Shown here: piece by piece, positions 1 through 8,373 of the stretch
How positions within the stretch are numbered: the stretch's first letter is position 1
How the letters are laid out: every line of letters begins with the position of its first letter
Source: Nevskia sp964451925
Lineage (GTDB): Bacteria > Pseudomonadota > Gammaproteobacteria > Nevskiales > Nevskiaceae
DNA length: 64,000 nucleotides
Assembly (NCBI GenBank): GCA_964451925.1
Contig: CAYVKA010000020.1
Coordinates: 1 to 64,000, forward strand
Direction of reading: 5' to 3'
The notes under the pieces: model-generated
Told to the model about the DNA's origin: nothing
The model's database searches: none
What the model saw: the letters and a program-made list of their open reading frames with translations, nothing else
Made by a program: the position numbers and the translations under genes

Positions 1-140
1 TCGCCGTGGTCCAGCCCGACAACCTGGTCTACATCCGCGCCGACAAGGGCGCGGTTTTCGACAAGGTGAGGGATCTGCTGAAGATCGCGGCGCAAGCCGG
101 GTTCTACAAGGTTTCGCTGATGTCGCAGGCCCAGCAGTGA
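1..140 (+). CDS. exbD: ExbD biopolymer transport protein, C-terminal end (5' partial)
   Basis: Only the last 45 codons lie in the window, in frame from base 3 to the TGA at 138-140. The visible peptide (VYIRADKGAVFDKV near its start, then a helix and GFYKVSLM) fits the periplasmic C-terminal domain of ExbD/TolR proteins. These use the inner-membrane proton gradient with ExbB to energise TonB. The tonB gene begins 22 bp downstream on the same strand with its own Shine-Dalgarno (AAGGAGG), so the two probably share a transcript. TolR is the main alternative, but adjacency to tonB favours ExbD. Confidence 0.8.
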   Translation, partial: AVVQPDNLVYIRADKGAVFDKVRDLLKIAAQAGFYKVSLMSQAQQ

Positions 141-162
141 CCATCCTGCAAGGAGGCTCAAC

Positions 163-864
163 ATGAATGCCGCAGTCGAAATGAACGGGGCCAAGGCCGC
201 CCCAGCGCCCAAACCCAAGGCGCCGCGCGAGAAAGTCAACGTCGGTGTGGCGCTGTCGGTGGCGTTTCATGCCGTGCTGATCGGCTACCTGCTGTACCTG
301 GTGCATCCGCACGTCAACTTCCTCGAGCCGAAGAAGGCCATGGCCACGGTGGAACTGGCACCGCCGCCTCCGCCGCCGCCACCCCCGCCACCGCCGAAGG
401 AGCCACCGCCGAAGACGCCGCCGCCGCCCAGGCCCAGCGCGCCGCCGCCACCGCAGCAGATCGTGACCAATGCGCCGGTGACCACGCCGGACCTGCCCAC
501 GGTACCGCCCCCGCCGGCCGTGGTTGAGCCGCCGCCACCGCCGCCGCCGGCGCGCGTGGTCGGCACCACGGTGCCCACCGCCTATTACAACAGCCTGGAG
601 GCGATCATCCAGAAGTCGGTGCAGTATCCGAAGAAGTCCCTGGAGAACCAGGAAGAGGGCAACTGCATGGTGCGCGTGACTTTCGGCCGTGACGGCAGCA
701 TCGAAAATGCGCAACTGGTGCAGAAGGCCGGTTACGCGGCGCTGGACAGCGAGTGCAGGAACGTGTTCAGCCGCATCGGCAAGTTCCCGGCCATTCCGGA
801 GAACGCCAATCCGGACGCCACCGATTTCGCCATCGAGCTGCCGATCAATTTCGCGCTGCAGTGA
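163..864 (+). CDS. tonB: Energy transducer TonB
   Basis: 233 residues. There is a short cytoplasmic N-terminus, one membrane segment at about 27-47, a proline-rich periplasmic spacer at about 66-135 with long proline runs, and a C-terminal TonB domain (about 145-233). The membrane helix contains Ser32 and His36 in the S-x3-H spacing that TonB uses to couple to ExbB/ExbD. The protein carries proton-motive energy to TonB-dependent receptors, such as the one encoded at 4703-7288. It follows exbD closely, consistent with an exb-tonB operon. The polyproline tract makes the opposite strand look open, but that strand is not coding. Confidence 0.93.
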   Translation: MNAAVEMNGAKAAPAPKPKAPREKVNVGVALSVAFHAVLIGYLLYLVHPHVNFLEPKKAMATVELAPPPPPPPPPPPPKEPPPKTPPPPRPSAPPPPQQIVTNAPVTTPDLPTVPPPPAVVEPPPPPPPARVVGTTVPTAYYNSLEAIIQKSVQYPKKSLENQEEGNCMVRVTFGRDGSIENAQLVQKAGYAALDSECRNVFSRIGKFPAIPENANPDATDFAIELPINFALQ

Positions 865-874
865 AGCGGCGCAG

Positions 875-1603
875 TCAGGGCATGGTCCGGATGCGATAGC
901 GGAGCGCGGGACGCTGCTCGGCGGGGAGCCCGGCCGTGCCCGTTGCCTCGCCGGCCGGGGCAACCGTCCAGCCGCTCCAGGCTTGATCGGCCGCGGTCGG
1001 CGCGGCTGGCAGCGCCAGGTCGAACGCGTATTGCTGGTAGCGGCCGTCGCTCAAGGGGAAGTCGCCCTGCAGGGAGCGCGAGGCGCTGGGCGCAAGCAGG
1101 TCGACCTCTCCGGGAATGACGACCGTTCCATCCTCATCGGGACGGGCGTATCCGGGCTGCAGGTTGGCGCTGCGGATATCGTAGGAGCCTTCGCGTAAGC
1201 CGGCGCCCGGCGGGCCGGCGACCGGCGGGTTCACCGGGCCGGCCGTCTTCGGCAGGCGCAACTCGTATTGCAGCAGCAGTTTGTGGCCGTTGATCCGCGG
1301 CGGGTGGTCGGCCAGCGCAACGCCCGTCAGGGCGATCACTCCGGACACGGCACCGATGATCAGCAGCGCGATGCCGAGCAGCCTGGCATAGCCCTCGAAG
1401 TCGGACGCGCTGATGCGCCACACGGCCACGATGCCGATGGCCAGGCCGCTGAGGAAGCCAAGCGGAGTCAGCACAAACGCGATGAAATAGCCGCGCCCGC
1501 CTTCAAAATTGGACATGCGATACAGGCCGGTGAGCCAGTCGCCGAGGAAAATGGCCAGGCAGGCGCCGGCCAAGCCGCAAATGAGGCAGACAATCCAGGC
1601 CAT
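875..1603 (-). CDS. Membrane protein of unknown function
   Basis: 242 residues from the ATG at 1603, chosen because AAGGGGAG lies just upstream. The reading frame stays open further upstream, but that part lacks protein character. Three hydrophobic segments (about 1-20, 38-60 and 73-97) are followed by a soluble C-terminal domain of about 140 residues containing a YELRLP stretch and an acidic GTVVIPGEVDLL region. I do not recognise a family. It starts 80 bp after the stop of the MMPL exporter on the same strand, so co-transcription is possible. Its 3' end faces tonB with only 10 bp between the two stop codons. Confidence 0.7.
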   Translation of the reverse strand: MAWIVCLICGLAGACLAIFLGDWLTGLYRMSNFEGGRGYFIAFVLTPLGFLSGLAIGIVAVWRISASDFEGYARLLGIALLIIGAVSGVIALTGVALADHPPRINGHKLLLQYELRLPKTAGPVNPPVAGPPGAGLREGSYDIRSANLQPGYARPDEDGTVVIPGEVDLLAPSASRSLQGDFPLSDGRYQQYAFDLALPAAPTAADQAWSGWTVAPAGEATGTAGLPAEQRPALRYRIRTMP

Positions 1604-1683
1604 CGCCAACTCCCCTTGCTTGCTCCCCGCAGCAATTGCCGCAACCGGCTGGCGGGCCGCGTCGCCACCCGATGGCCCGAAGC

Positions 1684-4470
1684 CTAACGGTTTCGCCCGA
1701 GGCGTACCAGAAAGCGGTAGTAGGCCGGGCACAGCAACACCGCGCCGAGCATGTTGGCGATGAACATGAACACCAGCAGCTTGCCCATGTCGCGCTGGAA
1801 CTGCAGATCGGAGAACAGCCAGGCGGCGACGCCGCCGGCCAGGCACAGGCCGGTGAAGATCACCGCCTTGCCGGTCTGGTGCAGCGTCTGGAAATAGCCC
1901 TCGCGCAGATCCAGGCCGTGGCCGCGCACCTTGTCCTGCAGCACGTCGTAGATGTAGATGCCGTAGTCCACGCCGACGCCCACTGCCAGTGATACCACCG
2001 GCAGCGTGGCCACCTTCAGGCCGATGCCGAATACGGCCATCAGCGCGTTGGCGAAAATCGACACCATGAACAGGGGAATGCAGATCGCCAACAGTCCCGC
2101 CAGCGAGCGATAAGAGGCCAGCACCAGCACCACGATCACCGCGTACACTGCCAGCACGGTGATCAGCTCCTTGGCCTGCACCACCTCGTTGGCCGCCGCC
2201 ATCACGCCGATGTTGCCGGAGCCGATGGCGAAGTTGGCCGGGCAGTCCAGCTGCGCCTGGGCCTGGTATTGCTCAGCGGCCTGGTCCGCCGCCTTTTGCA
2301 GCGCCTGGGCGCTCGGATCCGCCGCGAGTTGCTCGTCGCTGGCGCCGCGGTCGCGCCGGGCGTCGCTGTAGCGCTGCAGCTCGTCGCGGCGCAGGCCCAC
2401 GTCGCGTCGCAGCGCGGTGCGTGCATCGCAGGCCGCGGCTTGCGACTGCGGGTGCGCGGCGTAGAACTCCTGCGCGTTCTGCGCATTGAAGCGCTTGGCA
2501 GCGCCGATGACGCGGTCGATGGTGGCGGCGCGGTGGTCGGCGGTGAACACGAACACCGGCATTGCTTCGCAATGGAAGTCGAGCAGGCCGGAGGTGGTCT
2601 GGATGTCCTGGTTGATCAGCGACAGCACGTTGCCGTTGCGCGGCAGCACGCCGAACTTGGGCTCCAGATCCATCAGCCCGAGATAGGCCTGGCGCACCAC
2701 GGTGGCGATGGAGCGCACCGACTGCACCCCTGCCACGTTCTGCATGCGCCAGGCGAAGTTGTCGATCTGCTGCAGCGTGGCGTACTGCGCGCAGGCTTCC
2801 GGCGCGGTCTCGGTGATCAGCTTGAGGATGTCGGTGCCGATGGAGAAGTGGCTGGTCACCGCCTGGAAATCGCGGTTGTAGCGCGAGTCCGGACGCAGCT
2901 CCGGCACGCCGGTGGTGGCGTCGCCGATGATGCGCTGCTGCTGCACCACCCAGGAGCCGCCCAGCACCAGCAGCGACAATAGCACCAGCGCCGCGGCCAC
3001 CGGCTTTTCGGTGACGCGCGACAGCGCCCGCCACAGCCGGTCTCCGGCATTGATGCGCGCCAGGCGCTTGCGGCGGAAGGCATCGACGTCGGCCACGCCA
3101 AGTCGCGACAGCCAGATCGGCATCATCACCTTGTTGGTGACGATCACCGCGAACATGCCCAGGCAGGCGTTGATCGACATGTCGCGCACGCTGCCGATCG
3201 GCACCAGGTAGATGGTGAGGAAGCCGGCAACGTTGGTCAGCAGCGCGATGCTGCCGGGAATGAACAGGCGGCGGAACGTGGCGCGCGAGGCGTCGAACCC
3301 GCCCTGGCCGTGCACCACCTCGTCGGCCCAGGTGTTGACGTATTGCACGCCATGTGAAGTGGACACCGCCAGCACCAGGAATGGCACCATGATGGCGAAA
3401 GGGTCGACGCCGTAACCGAGCGCGCGCAGCAGGCCGAACTCCCAGATCACGGCCACCACCGAGCAGCACAGCGGCAGCAGCGCCAGGCGCAGGCTGCCCA
3501 GGTACCACCACAGCGCCAGCATCGTCGCCAGCACGGTGAGGGCGAAGAACAGCATCACCTGCAGCGCGGCGTCGGTGACGTCGCCGGTGACCTTGCTGAA
3601 GCCGATGATGTGGACGCTGATGTCCGGGTTGTACTGCGGATTGTCCTGGGCCTCGACCAGCAGGTCGCGGCCACTGACCAGGTGGCGCTCGATGCTGCCG
3701 TCCGCCAGTTTGCGGTCCGCTTCGACCTGGCGCAGCCATAGTGTCCAGCCGGGCTGCTCGAAGGTTTCCGCCACCGCCTCGCCGGCGGCGAACGGCGCCA
3801 CCGCCCGCCGCAGTCGATAGACGTACTTGTGCGGGCTGGAGAAACGACCGCGCACCGCGTCCTCGAGGCGGTGCGATAGCGCCACCGGGTCGGTTTTCCT
3901 GCCGCTGACCGGGTCGTGTTCCAGCACCTCGGCCGCGATCATCGCGCCGCGCTGGTCCTTGGCCACCAGGCTGCCCAGCACCTGCGCCTTGGCCACGTTG
4001 CGGCGGATCAGCGCGAACATCTCCGGCGTCGGCGCATACTCCGCCGGGATCACATCGCCGGCGATGAAGCCGCCGTCCACCACTTCCAGGTAGCGCACAT
4101 TGCGCGTGAAGATGGAGGAGACGTGCGCGCGGTCGATGCCGGGCATGAAGAACACTTCCTCGGTGGCCGTCTTCAGTTCGGCCAGGAACGGCTGGTTGTA
4201 GATGTCCGGCGCGGTGCCGGGTTTCTGCAGCAACGCCACCAGCACGGTGTTGGCCCCGCCGAAGTCGGCCTGATATTGCTTGAATACCTGGATGTAGGGG
4301 TGTCCCAGCGGCAGGGAATTCTCGTATTCCGCCCCGGGACGGATCTGCGCCGCCTGCCACAGGCAGAACAGGGTGCCCAGCAGCAGCGCTATCACGCAGA
4401 CGCGCCGCGCGCGCGCGCCGTAAATGAGCGGTTCCACCGCGCTCAGGATGTGCTGGGCTGTGAGCCGCAT
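1684..4470 (-). CDS. MMPL/RND-superfamily exporter
   Basis: 928 residues, a normal length for a single-chain MMPL-type RND transporter. The architecture is one N-terminal helix (about 22-42), a large periplasmic loop, a block of five to six helices (about 300-460), a second periplasmic loop and a C-terminal helix block (about 770-925). The hydrophobic block holds the GVDYGIYIYD motif typical of the family's proton-relay helix. Members export lipids, hopanoids or other hydrophobic compounds across the inner membrane; the substrate here cannot be read. The start has a GAGGAG ribosome site. In related bacteria such exporters often accompany DUF1302/DUF1329 genes, which occur at 24-34 kb. Confidence 0.88.
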   Translation of the reverse strand: MRLTAQHILSAVEPLIYGARARRVCVIALLLGTLFCLWQAAQIRPGAEYENSLPLGHPYIQVFKQYQADFGGANTVLVALLQKPGTAPDIYNQPFLAELKTATEEVFFMPGIDRAHVSSIFTRNVRYLEVVDGGFIAGDVIPAEYAPTPEMFALIRRNVAKAQVLGSLVAKDQRGAMIAAEVLEHDPVSGRKTDPVALSHRLEDAVRGRFSSPHKYVYRLRRAVAPFAAGEAVAETFEQPGWTLWLRQVEADRKLADGSIERHLVSGRDLLVEAQDNPQYNPDISVHIIGFSKVTGDVTDAALQVMLFFALTVLATMLALWWYLGSLRLALLPLCCSVVAVIWEFGLLRALGYGVDPFAIMVPFLVLAVSTSHGVQYVNTWADEVVHGQGGFDASRATFRRLFIPGSIALLTNVAGFLTIYLVPIGSVRDMSINACLGMFAVIVTNKVMMPIWLSRLGVADVDAFRRKRLARINAGDRLWRALSRVTEKPVAAALVLLSLLVLGGSWVVQQQRIIGDATTGVPELRPDSRYNRDFQAVTSHFSIGTDILKLITETAPEACAQYATLQQIDNFAWRMQNVAGVQSVRSIATVVRQAYLGLMDLEPKFGVLPRNGNVLSLINQDIQTTSGLLDFHCEAMPVFVFTADHRAATIDRVIGAAKRFNAQNAQEFYAAHPQSQAAACDARTALRRDVGLRRDELQRYSDARRDRGASDEQLAADPSAQALQKAADQAAEQYQAQAQLDCPANFAIGSGNIGVMAAANEVVQAKELITVLAVYAVIVVLVLASYRSLAGLLAICIPLFMVSIFANALMAVFGIGLKVATLPVVSLAVGVGVDYGIYIYDVLQDKVRGHGLDLREGYFQTLHQTGKAVIFTGLCLAGGVAAWLFSDLQFQRDMGKLLVFMFIANMLGAVLLCPAYYRFLVRLGRNR

Positions 4471-4651
4471 GGCGCTCCTCGTGCCTGTGAGTTTGTATTG
4501 CGGGTGCGGTTTAGTTTACAGGCCCTTGACTTTATTGAATTTGTCGGGGGTTCCTGGCAACCGCCGCGGCATTGTGGCAAGCCCCGGGACGGGCGGCTTC
4601 GTCCGAATGGAGGCCGGGCGCGATAGTAGGGGCGTCGTCGGCCTCACAAAC

Positions 4652-4682
4652 AAAAAGGGGCGGGAGCATGCGCTCCCGCCCC
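4652..4682 (-). terminator. Intrinsic terminator of the TonB-dependent receptor gene
   Basis: A perfect 11-bp stem (GGGGCGGGAGC at 4657-4667 pairing with 4672-4682, four-base loop) is followed on the minus strand by five T residues at 4656-4652. It sits 20 bp after the receptor's stop codon and separates it from the MMPL exporter gene. Confidence 0.88.
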
Positions 4683-4702
4683 GATGAGGCAGCGTCCTGT
4701 CT

Positions 4703-7288
4703 TTAGAAGAAGGAGTAAGTGGCCTTGGCGTAGTAGAAGCCGCCGTTGATGCCAAACGGCGAGAACGAGGGGTAGATCTGCACGGCGGCGTTGTCGCCGG
4801 CCGCGCGTTCGTTGGCCAGCACCGTCGGATTGATCTGGTCCGGGTACTTGTCGAACAGGTTGATGGCGCCAACGTTGAGCTTGATCTCCTTGGTGGCCTG
4901 ATAGCCCAGGTCCAGGTTGGTGATCGGCGTCGGCCCGATATGCGTCAGGTAGATCGGGGCGACACTCTGGTTGGCATCGTCGTTCTGGTACTCCTCGGAG
5001 GAACCGTAGATCTTCTCCACCAGATTCACCGTGAACTTGCCCTTGGTCCACATCGCTCCGAGGTTGATCACGTACCTGGGCGAGGCCGTGGTCAGGTCGG
5101 TGATGGAGGTGCCGTTGAACAGCGCCTGCGGCGGTTGTCCGGCAGGGGCCGCGGCGAGCTGCGCGGGGGTATCACGCACCGAAATGGCCGAGGTCTGGTT
5201 GTAGGTGGCCTGGATCGACCAATCGACGCGTCCGAAGTTGATGCCGCCGAAATCGTAGTCGACCGGGTAGTCCACCGACAGGTCGGCGCCGCGGGTGCGG
5301 GTGGTGACGCCGTTGGCGAAGATGTTGACACCGGTATCGCCGGTGGCCAGCACATCCGGGTCCAGGATATTGCCGTTGGCGATGATCGCCTGCGAGGCCG
5401 CCGTGGAATACGGTGTGCCGCCGACCGTGCCATAGATGGTGCCGCTGCCGACAATGCGATTGCGGATGGTGGTCTGGTACAGGTCGAGGGTGCCGATCAG
5501 GCGCGGAATCGGACGGAATACGAAGCCGACGCTGTAGCTGACCGATTTTTCAGGCTGCAGGCCGTTACCGAGGCCCAGCAACTGGGCAGCGGGCGCATTG
5601 GGCGGCAACTGTACGAAGGCGGTGGTCGGCCCGACGTTGGTGGTCGAGTAGTATTCCTCGGCCAGCGTCGGCGCGCGGAAGCCGGTGCTGATGGTGCCGC
5701 GCACCGCATAGGCCTTGGTGAAGTCGTACCGCCCGGTCAGCTTGCCGATGGTGGTGCTGCCGAAGTCGCTGTAGTGCTCGTAGCGCGCCGCCAGGTCCAG
5801 GTACAGCTTGTCGATCGGCTTGCCGGCAAAGTCGACATAGCCGGCGTAGTTGCGGCGCGAATGGTCGCCGGCGTCGGTGGGCGTGAAGCCCGGGAAGGAT
5901 TGGGCGCCGCCATACAGGTAGGACGACGGATTGCCGGCGCCGATCTCGTAGCTGTCGCGGCGGTACTCGGTGCCGAAGGCGACATTGAGCGGGCCCGCCA
6001 TGCCGATTTCGAAGTCGCGGCTGAAATCCAGGTTCGAGGTCCACTGCGAGGCATTGAACAGGCCGTCGTAGAAATCGGTCGGCGAGGCGCCGGTGCCGGC
6101 GAACGTGCCGCTGCCGCCGTAGAGGCCCTGGTTGGCCGAACCCAGGGTATAGAGGCGGATACGGTCGTTACCCAGGGTGGTGCTCAGATCCCAGTTCCAC
6201 AGCGCCAGTTCGCCCTTCAGGCCGCCGGTGATGGAGTAGTCCTTTTCCTGGATGGACTCCTCCGGATTGAAGCCGTACGGGTACATGTAGGTGGTGACGC
6301 CGGTGGTCGGATTGGTGTAGTGCACCTTGTCCGGCAGGCGGTAGTTCTCGAACGAAGCGGCGTCCTTGCTGCCGTAGGTGCCGAAAGCATAGAAGCGCAC
6401 GCTGTCGGTGATGGCGAAGCCGCCGTTGAACTCGGCCAGCTGGCTGTGATACGCCGAGTCGCCCTGGATCTGGTTGACGTAGGGGTACCCTGATGCGTAA
6501 GGCATGTTGGAATCGGGATAGGTGCTGAGCTTGCCCGGGTCCACCACGCGCGGATCGACGCCGCCACGCTGGCTGTGGCCGTGGTTGTGCACTTCGCCGC
6601 TCATATTGAGATAGGCGCCGTCCGCCGGCTTGAAGCCGATGTTGCCCGCCACTTCACCGGTGGTGCCGCCACCGTCCATGTACCCGCCATAGGTGCCGCT
6701 GAGCATGCCGCCGGAGGATTTTTTCTTCAGGATGATGTTGACCACGCCGGCGATCGCATCGGTGCCGTACTGCGCCGCCGCGCCTTCGGTCAGCACTTCG
6801 ACGTGGTCGATGGCGCTGATCGGGATGAAGTTCAGGTCGGCGCCGGCGCCGCCCTGATAGGGTCCGCCAAGCACCGCGAGGTTGGCGGTGGTGTGCCGCC
6901 GCTTGCCGTCAACCAGGATCAGGGTGTGGTTGGGGCTGAGGCCGCGCAGCTTGGCCTGCAGCGTCTGGTTGGCCATGTCGCCGCCGAACGCCTGCGCCGT
7001 CAGCGAAGGCACCAGCGCGGCCAGCGTGTTGATCAGGTCCGGGTTGCCGGAGGCTTCCTGCAGGGCGCTGGCGCTGATCACCTGGATGGGGGCAGGGCTT
7101 TCCGCCGCTTCCAGAGTGGTGGTGCGCGTGCCCGTCACCACTACGGTGGACAGCGTCGCCGGTGTGCCGCTATCGGCGGGTGCCGCCGTGGTTTGTGCCT
7201 CGACTGCCGGTACCGCAACCGCCAGCGCCGCTGCCGCGAACATGGAAGCCCGCGGCCGCAAGCCGCGGGGATTCTCTGACTTCGTCAT
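4703..7288 (-). CDS. TonB-dependent outer-membrane receptor
   Basis: 861 residues. A signal peptide covers about 1-31 (ending AVEAQ), then a TonB-box-like STVVVTGTR at 47-55, a plug domain (about 60-180, with GLSPNHTLILVDGKRR) and a 22-strand-type barrel ending YSFF. The C-terminal aromatic residue fits outer-membrane assembly. The ATG at 7288 is preferred because the signal peptide begins there and AGGGAG lies upstream; the frame is open earlier without protein character. The substrate is unknown: there is no adjacent siderophore, vitamin or SusD-like gene. It would depend on TonB/ExbD encoded at the start of the window. Confidence 0.93.
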   Translation of the reverse strand: MTKSENPRGLRPRASMFAAAALAVAVPAVEAQTTAAPADSGTPATLSTVVVTGTRTTTLEAAESPAPIQVISASALQEASGNPDLINTLAALVPSLTAQAFGGDMANQTLQAKLRGLSPNHTLILVDGKRRHTTANLAVLGGPYQGGAGADLNFIPISAIDHVEVLTEGAAAQYGTDAIAGVVNIILKKKSSGGMLSGTYGGYMDGGGTTGEVAGNIGFKPADGAYLNMSGEVHNHGHSQRGGVDPRVVDPGKLSTYPDSNMPYASGYPYVNQIQGDSAYHSQLAEFNGGFAITDSVRFYAFGTYGSKDAASFENYRLPDKVHYTNPTTGVTTYMYPYGFNPEESIQEKDYSITGGLKGELALWNWDLSTTLGNDRIRLYTLGSANQGLYGGSGTFAGTGASPTDFYDGLFNASQWTSNLDFSRDFEIGMAGPLNVAFGTEYRRDSYEIGAGNPSSYLYGGAQSFPGFTPTDAGDHSRRNYAGYVDFAGKPIDKLYLDLAARYEHYSDFGSTTIGKLTGRYDFTKAYAVRGTISTGFRAPTLAEEYYSTTNVGPTTAFVQLPPNAPAAQLLGLGNGLQPEKSVSYSVGFVFRPIPRLIGTLDLYQTTIRNRIVGSGTIYGTVGGTPYSTAASQAIIANGNILDPDVLATGDTGVNIFANGVTTRTRGADLSVDYPVDYDFGGINFGRVDWSIQATYNQTSAISVRDTPAQLAAAPAGQPPQALFNGTSITDLTTASPRYVINLGAMWTKGKFTVNLVEKIYGSSEEYQNDDANQSVAPIYLTHIGPTPITNLDLGYQATKEIKLNVGAINLFDKYPDQINPTVLANERAAGDNAAVQIYPSFSPFGINGGFYYAKATYSFF

Positions 7289-7788
7289 TGTTGGCCATCT
7301 CCCTACGTCGATAGAAAAAATCCAGCGTTCTGTTTCCCCGGATCCGCCGAGGAATTCAGCGGACCTCTGTAAAAGGAACGCGGCAGGGAACGAAAGCGGA
7401 AATATGCCTTTGCGGGCTGGGTCCGTGCGCCCGGGCGAAAAGCGGCATCGCACCAGACTGGCGCGCTGTGAGCCGATATCGCGCCCAGCGCTGGTGATCC
7501 GTCCGCGACTTGTTGGGGCGGCAGGTGATGCGTTGCCGGGCACTTGAGGCCATTGCGGTGCGTGCCGCGATTGGCGGCGGCCGCCAGCCGAAGAAAATTC
7601 TCCCGGCCATGACCAACAACGTACGTATTGGTACCTCATATGAACTGGCATTGAATTTGCCAGTTTTATGCGGAAAGGATTGTGTGGAGCGCGCCGTCAT
7701 TGGCGGATGGCTCCCGCACATCGGCGTCCATTTCGCCGGCGTGTCCGGCGATGGGCTTTCTAAGGCATCTCAGGGAGGTATTTGTGCC
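7289..7788. other. 500-bp divergent intergenic region
   Basis: This region lies between the divergent TonB-dependent receptor and the repeat-protein gene and should hold both promoters. I see no convincing coding sequence. The clearest structure is an inverted repeat AACTGGC (7643-7649) / GCCAGTT (7659-7665) with a 9-bp AT-rich centre, a candidate operator. The stretch around 7620-7680 is richer in A and T than its surroundings. No confident -35/-10 pair was found. Confidence 0.5.
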
Positions 7789-8295
7789 ATGAAAAAGTTC
7801 TCGACATTACTCGCCGCGGCCACGTTGCTGGCCACGCCGCATCTCGCTGTTGCCGCGCCGGCTCTAAGCCTTACCGGACTGCCGGTGGTCGGCCCGGTGC
7901 TCGGCAACGTCGGCGGTGTGGTCAATGGCCTGCCAGTGGTTGGTCCCCTGGCAAAAGGTGTTTTGAGCGGAGGCGGCACCGGTAATCTGCTCGCCGTGGG
8001 TGCGCTGGTGCCCGTGGTGCTCAATGTGGCCTTGCCGGTGGTGACGGGCCTGACGCCGACACTGAGCAAGCTGCACCTGCCGGTGGGCACGCTGGTGCCA
8101 GTGGTGCTCAACGTGGCCCTGCCGGTGGTGACGGATCTGGCGCCGACACTGAGCCAGCTGCATCTGCCGGTGGGTACGCTGGTGCCGGTGGTGCTCAGCG
8201 TCGCCTTGCCCACCGTGGACAAGCTGGCGCCGACGTTGACGCCGATCATCACCGGAGTGGGCGGATTCGCCGGCGGGTTGGTGAGCGGCCTTTGA
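7789..8295 (+). CDS. Small secreted protein with three 29-residue repeats
   Basis: 168 residues from the ATG at 7789, which follows a GGGAGG site and starts a clear signal peptide (MKKFSTLLAAATLLATPHLAVA). After a segment with two LPVVGP motifs come three tandem 29-residue repeats encoded at 7996-8082, 8083-8169 and 8170-8256, each built on VG(A/T)LVPVVL(N/S)VALP and then L(T/A)PTL. Mature composition is nearly all Val, Leu, Pro, Gly and Thr, with no cysteine or catalytic motif. I know no family for it. The repeats suggest a structural or surface-active envelope protein, but that is inference. The gene stands alone, facing the esterase gene. Confidence 0.8.
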   Translation: MKKFSTLLAAATLLATPHLAVAAPALSLTGLPVVGPVLGNVGGVVNGLPVVGPLAKGVLSGGGTGNLLAVGALVPVVLNVALPVVTGLTPTLSKLHLPVGTLVPVVLNVALPVVTDLAPTLSQLHLPVGTLVPVVLSVALPTVDKLAPTLTPIITGVGGFAGGLVSGL

Positions 8296-8325
8296 TCGCA
8301 GCGCCGGCAGCGGGCCGCGAGGCGG

Positions 8326-8347
8326 CCTGGCCCTGCTGAAGGCCAGG
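8326..8347. terminator. Hairpin between convergent genes
   Basis: CCTGGCC (8326-8332) pairs with GGCCAGG (8341-8347) around an 8-base loop, in the short gap between the convergent repeat-protein and esterase genes. No T tract follows, so this is a weak or Rho-assisted terminator candidate. Confidence 0.4.
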
Positions 8348-8373
8348 TCGCCGTATCCGTCCGGGCAGCCGGG

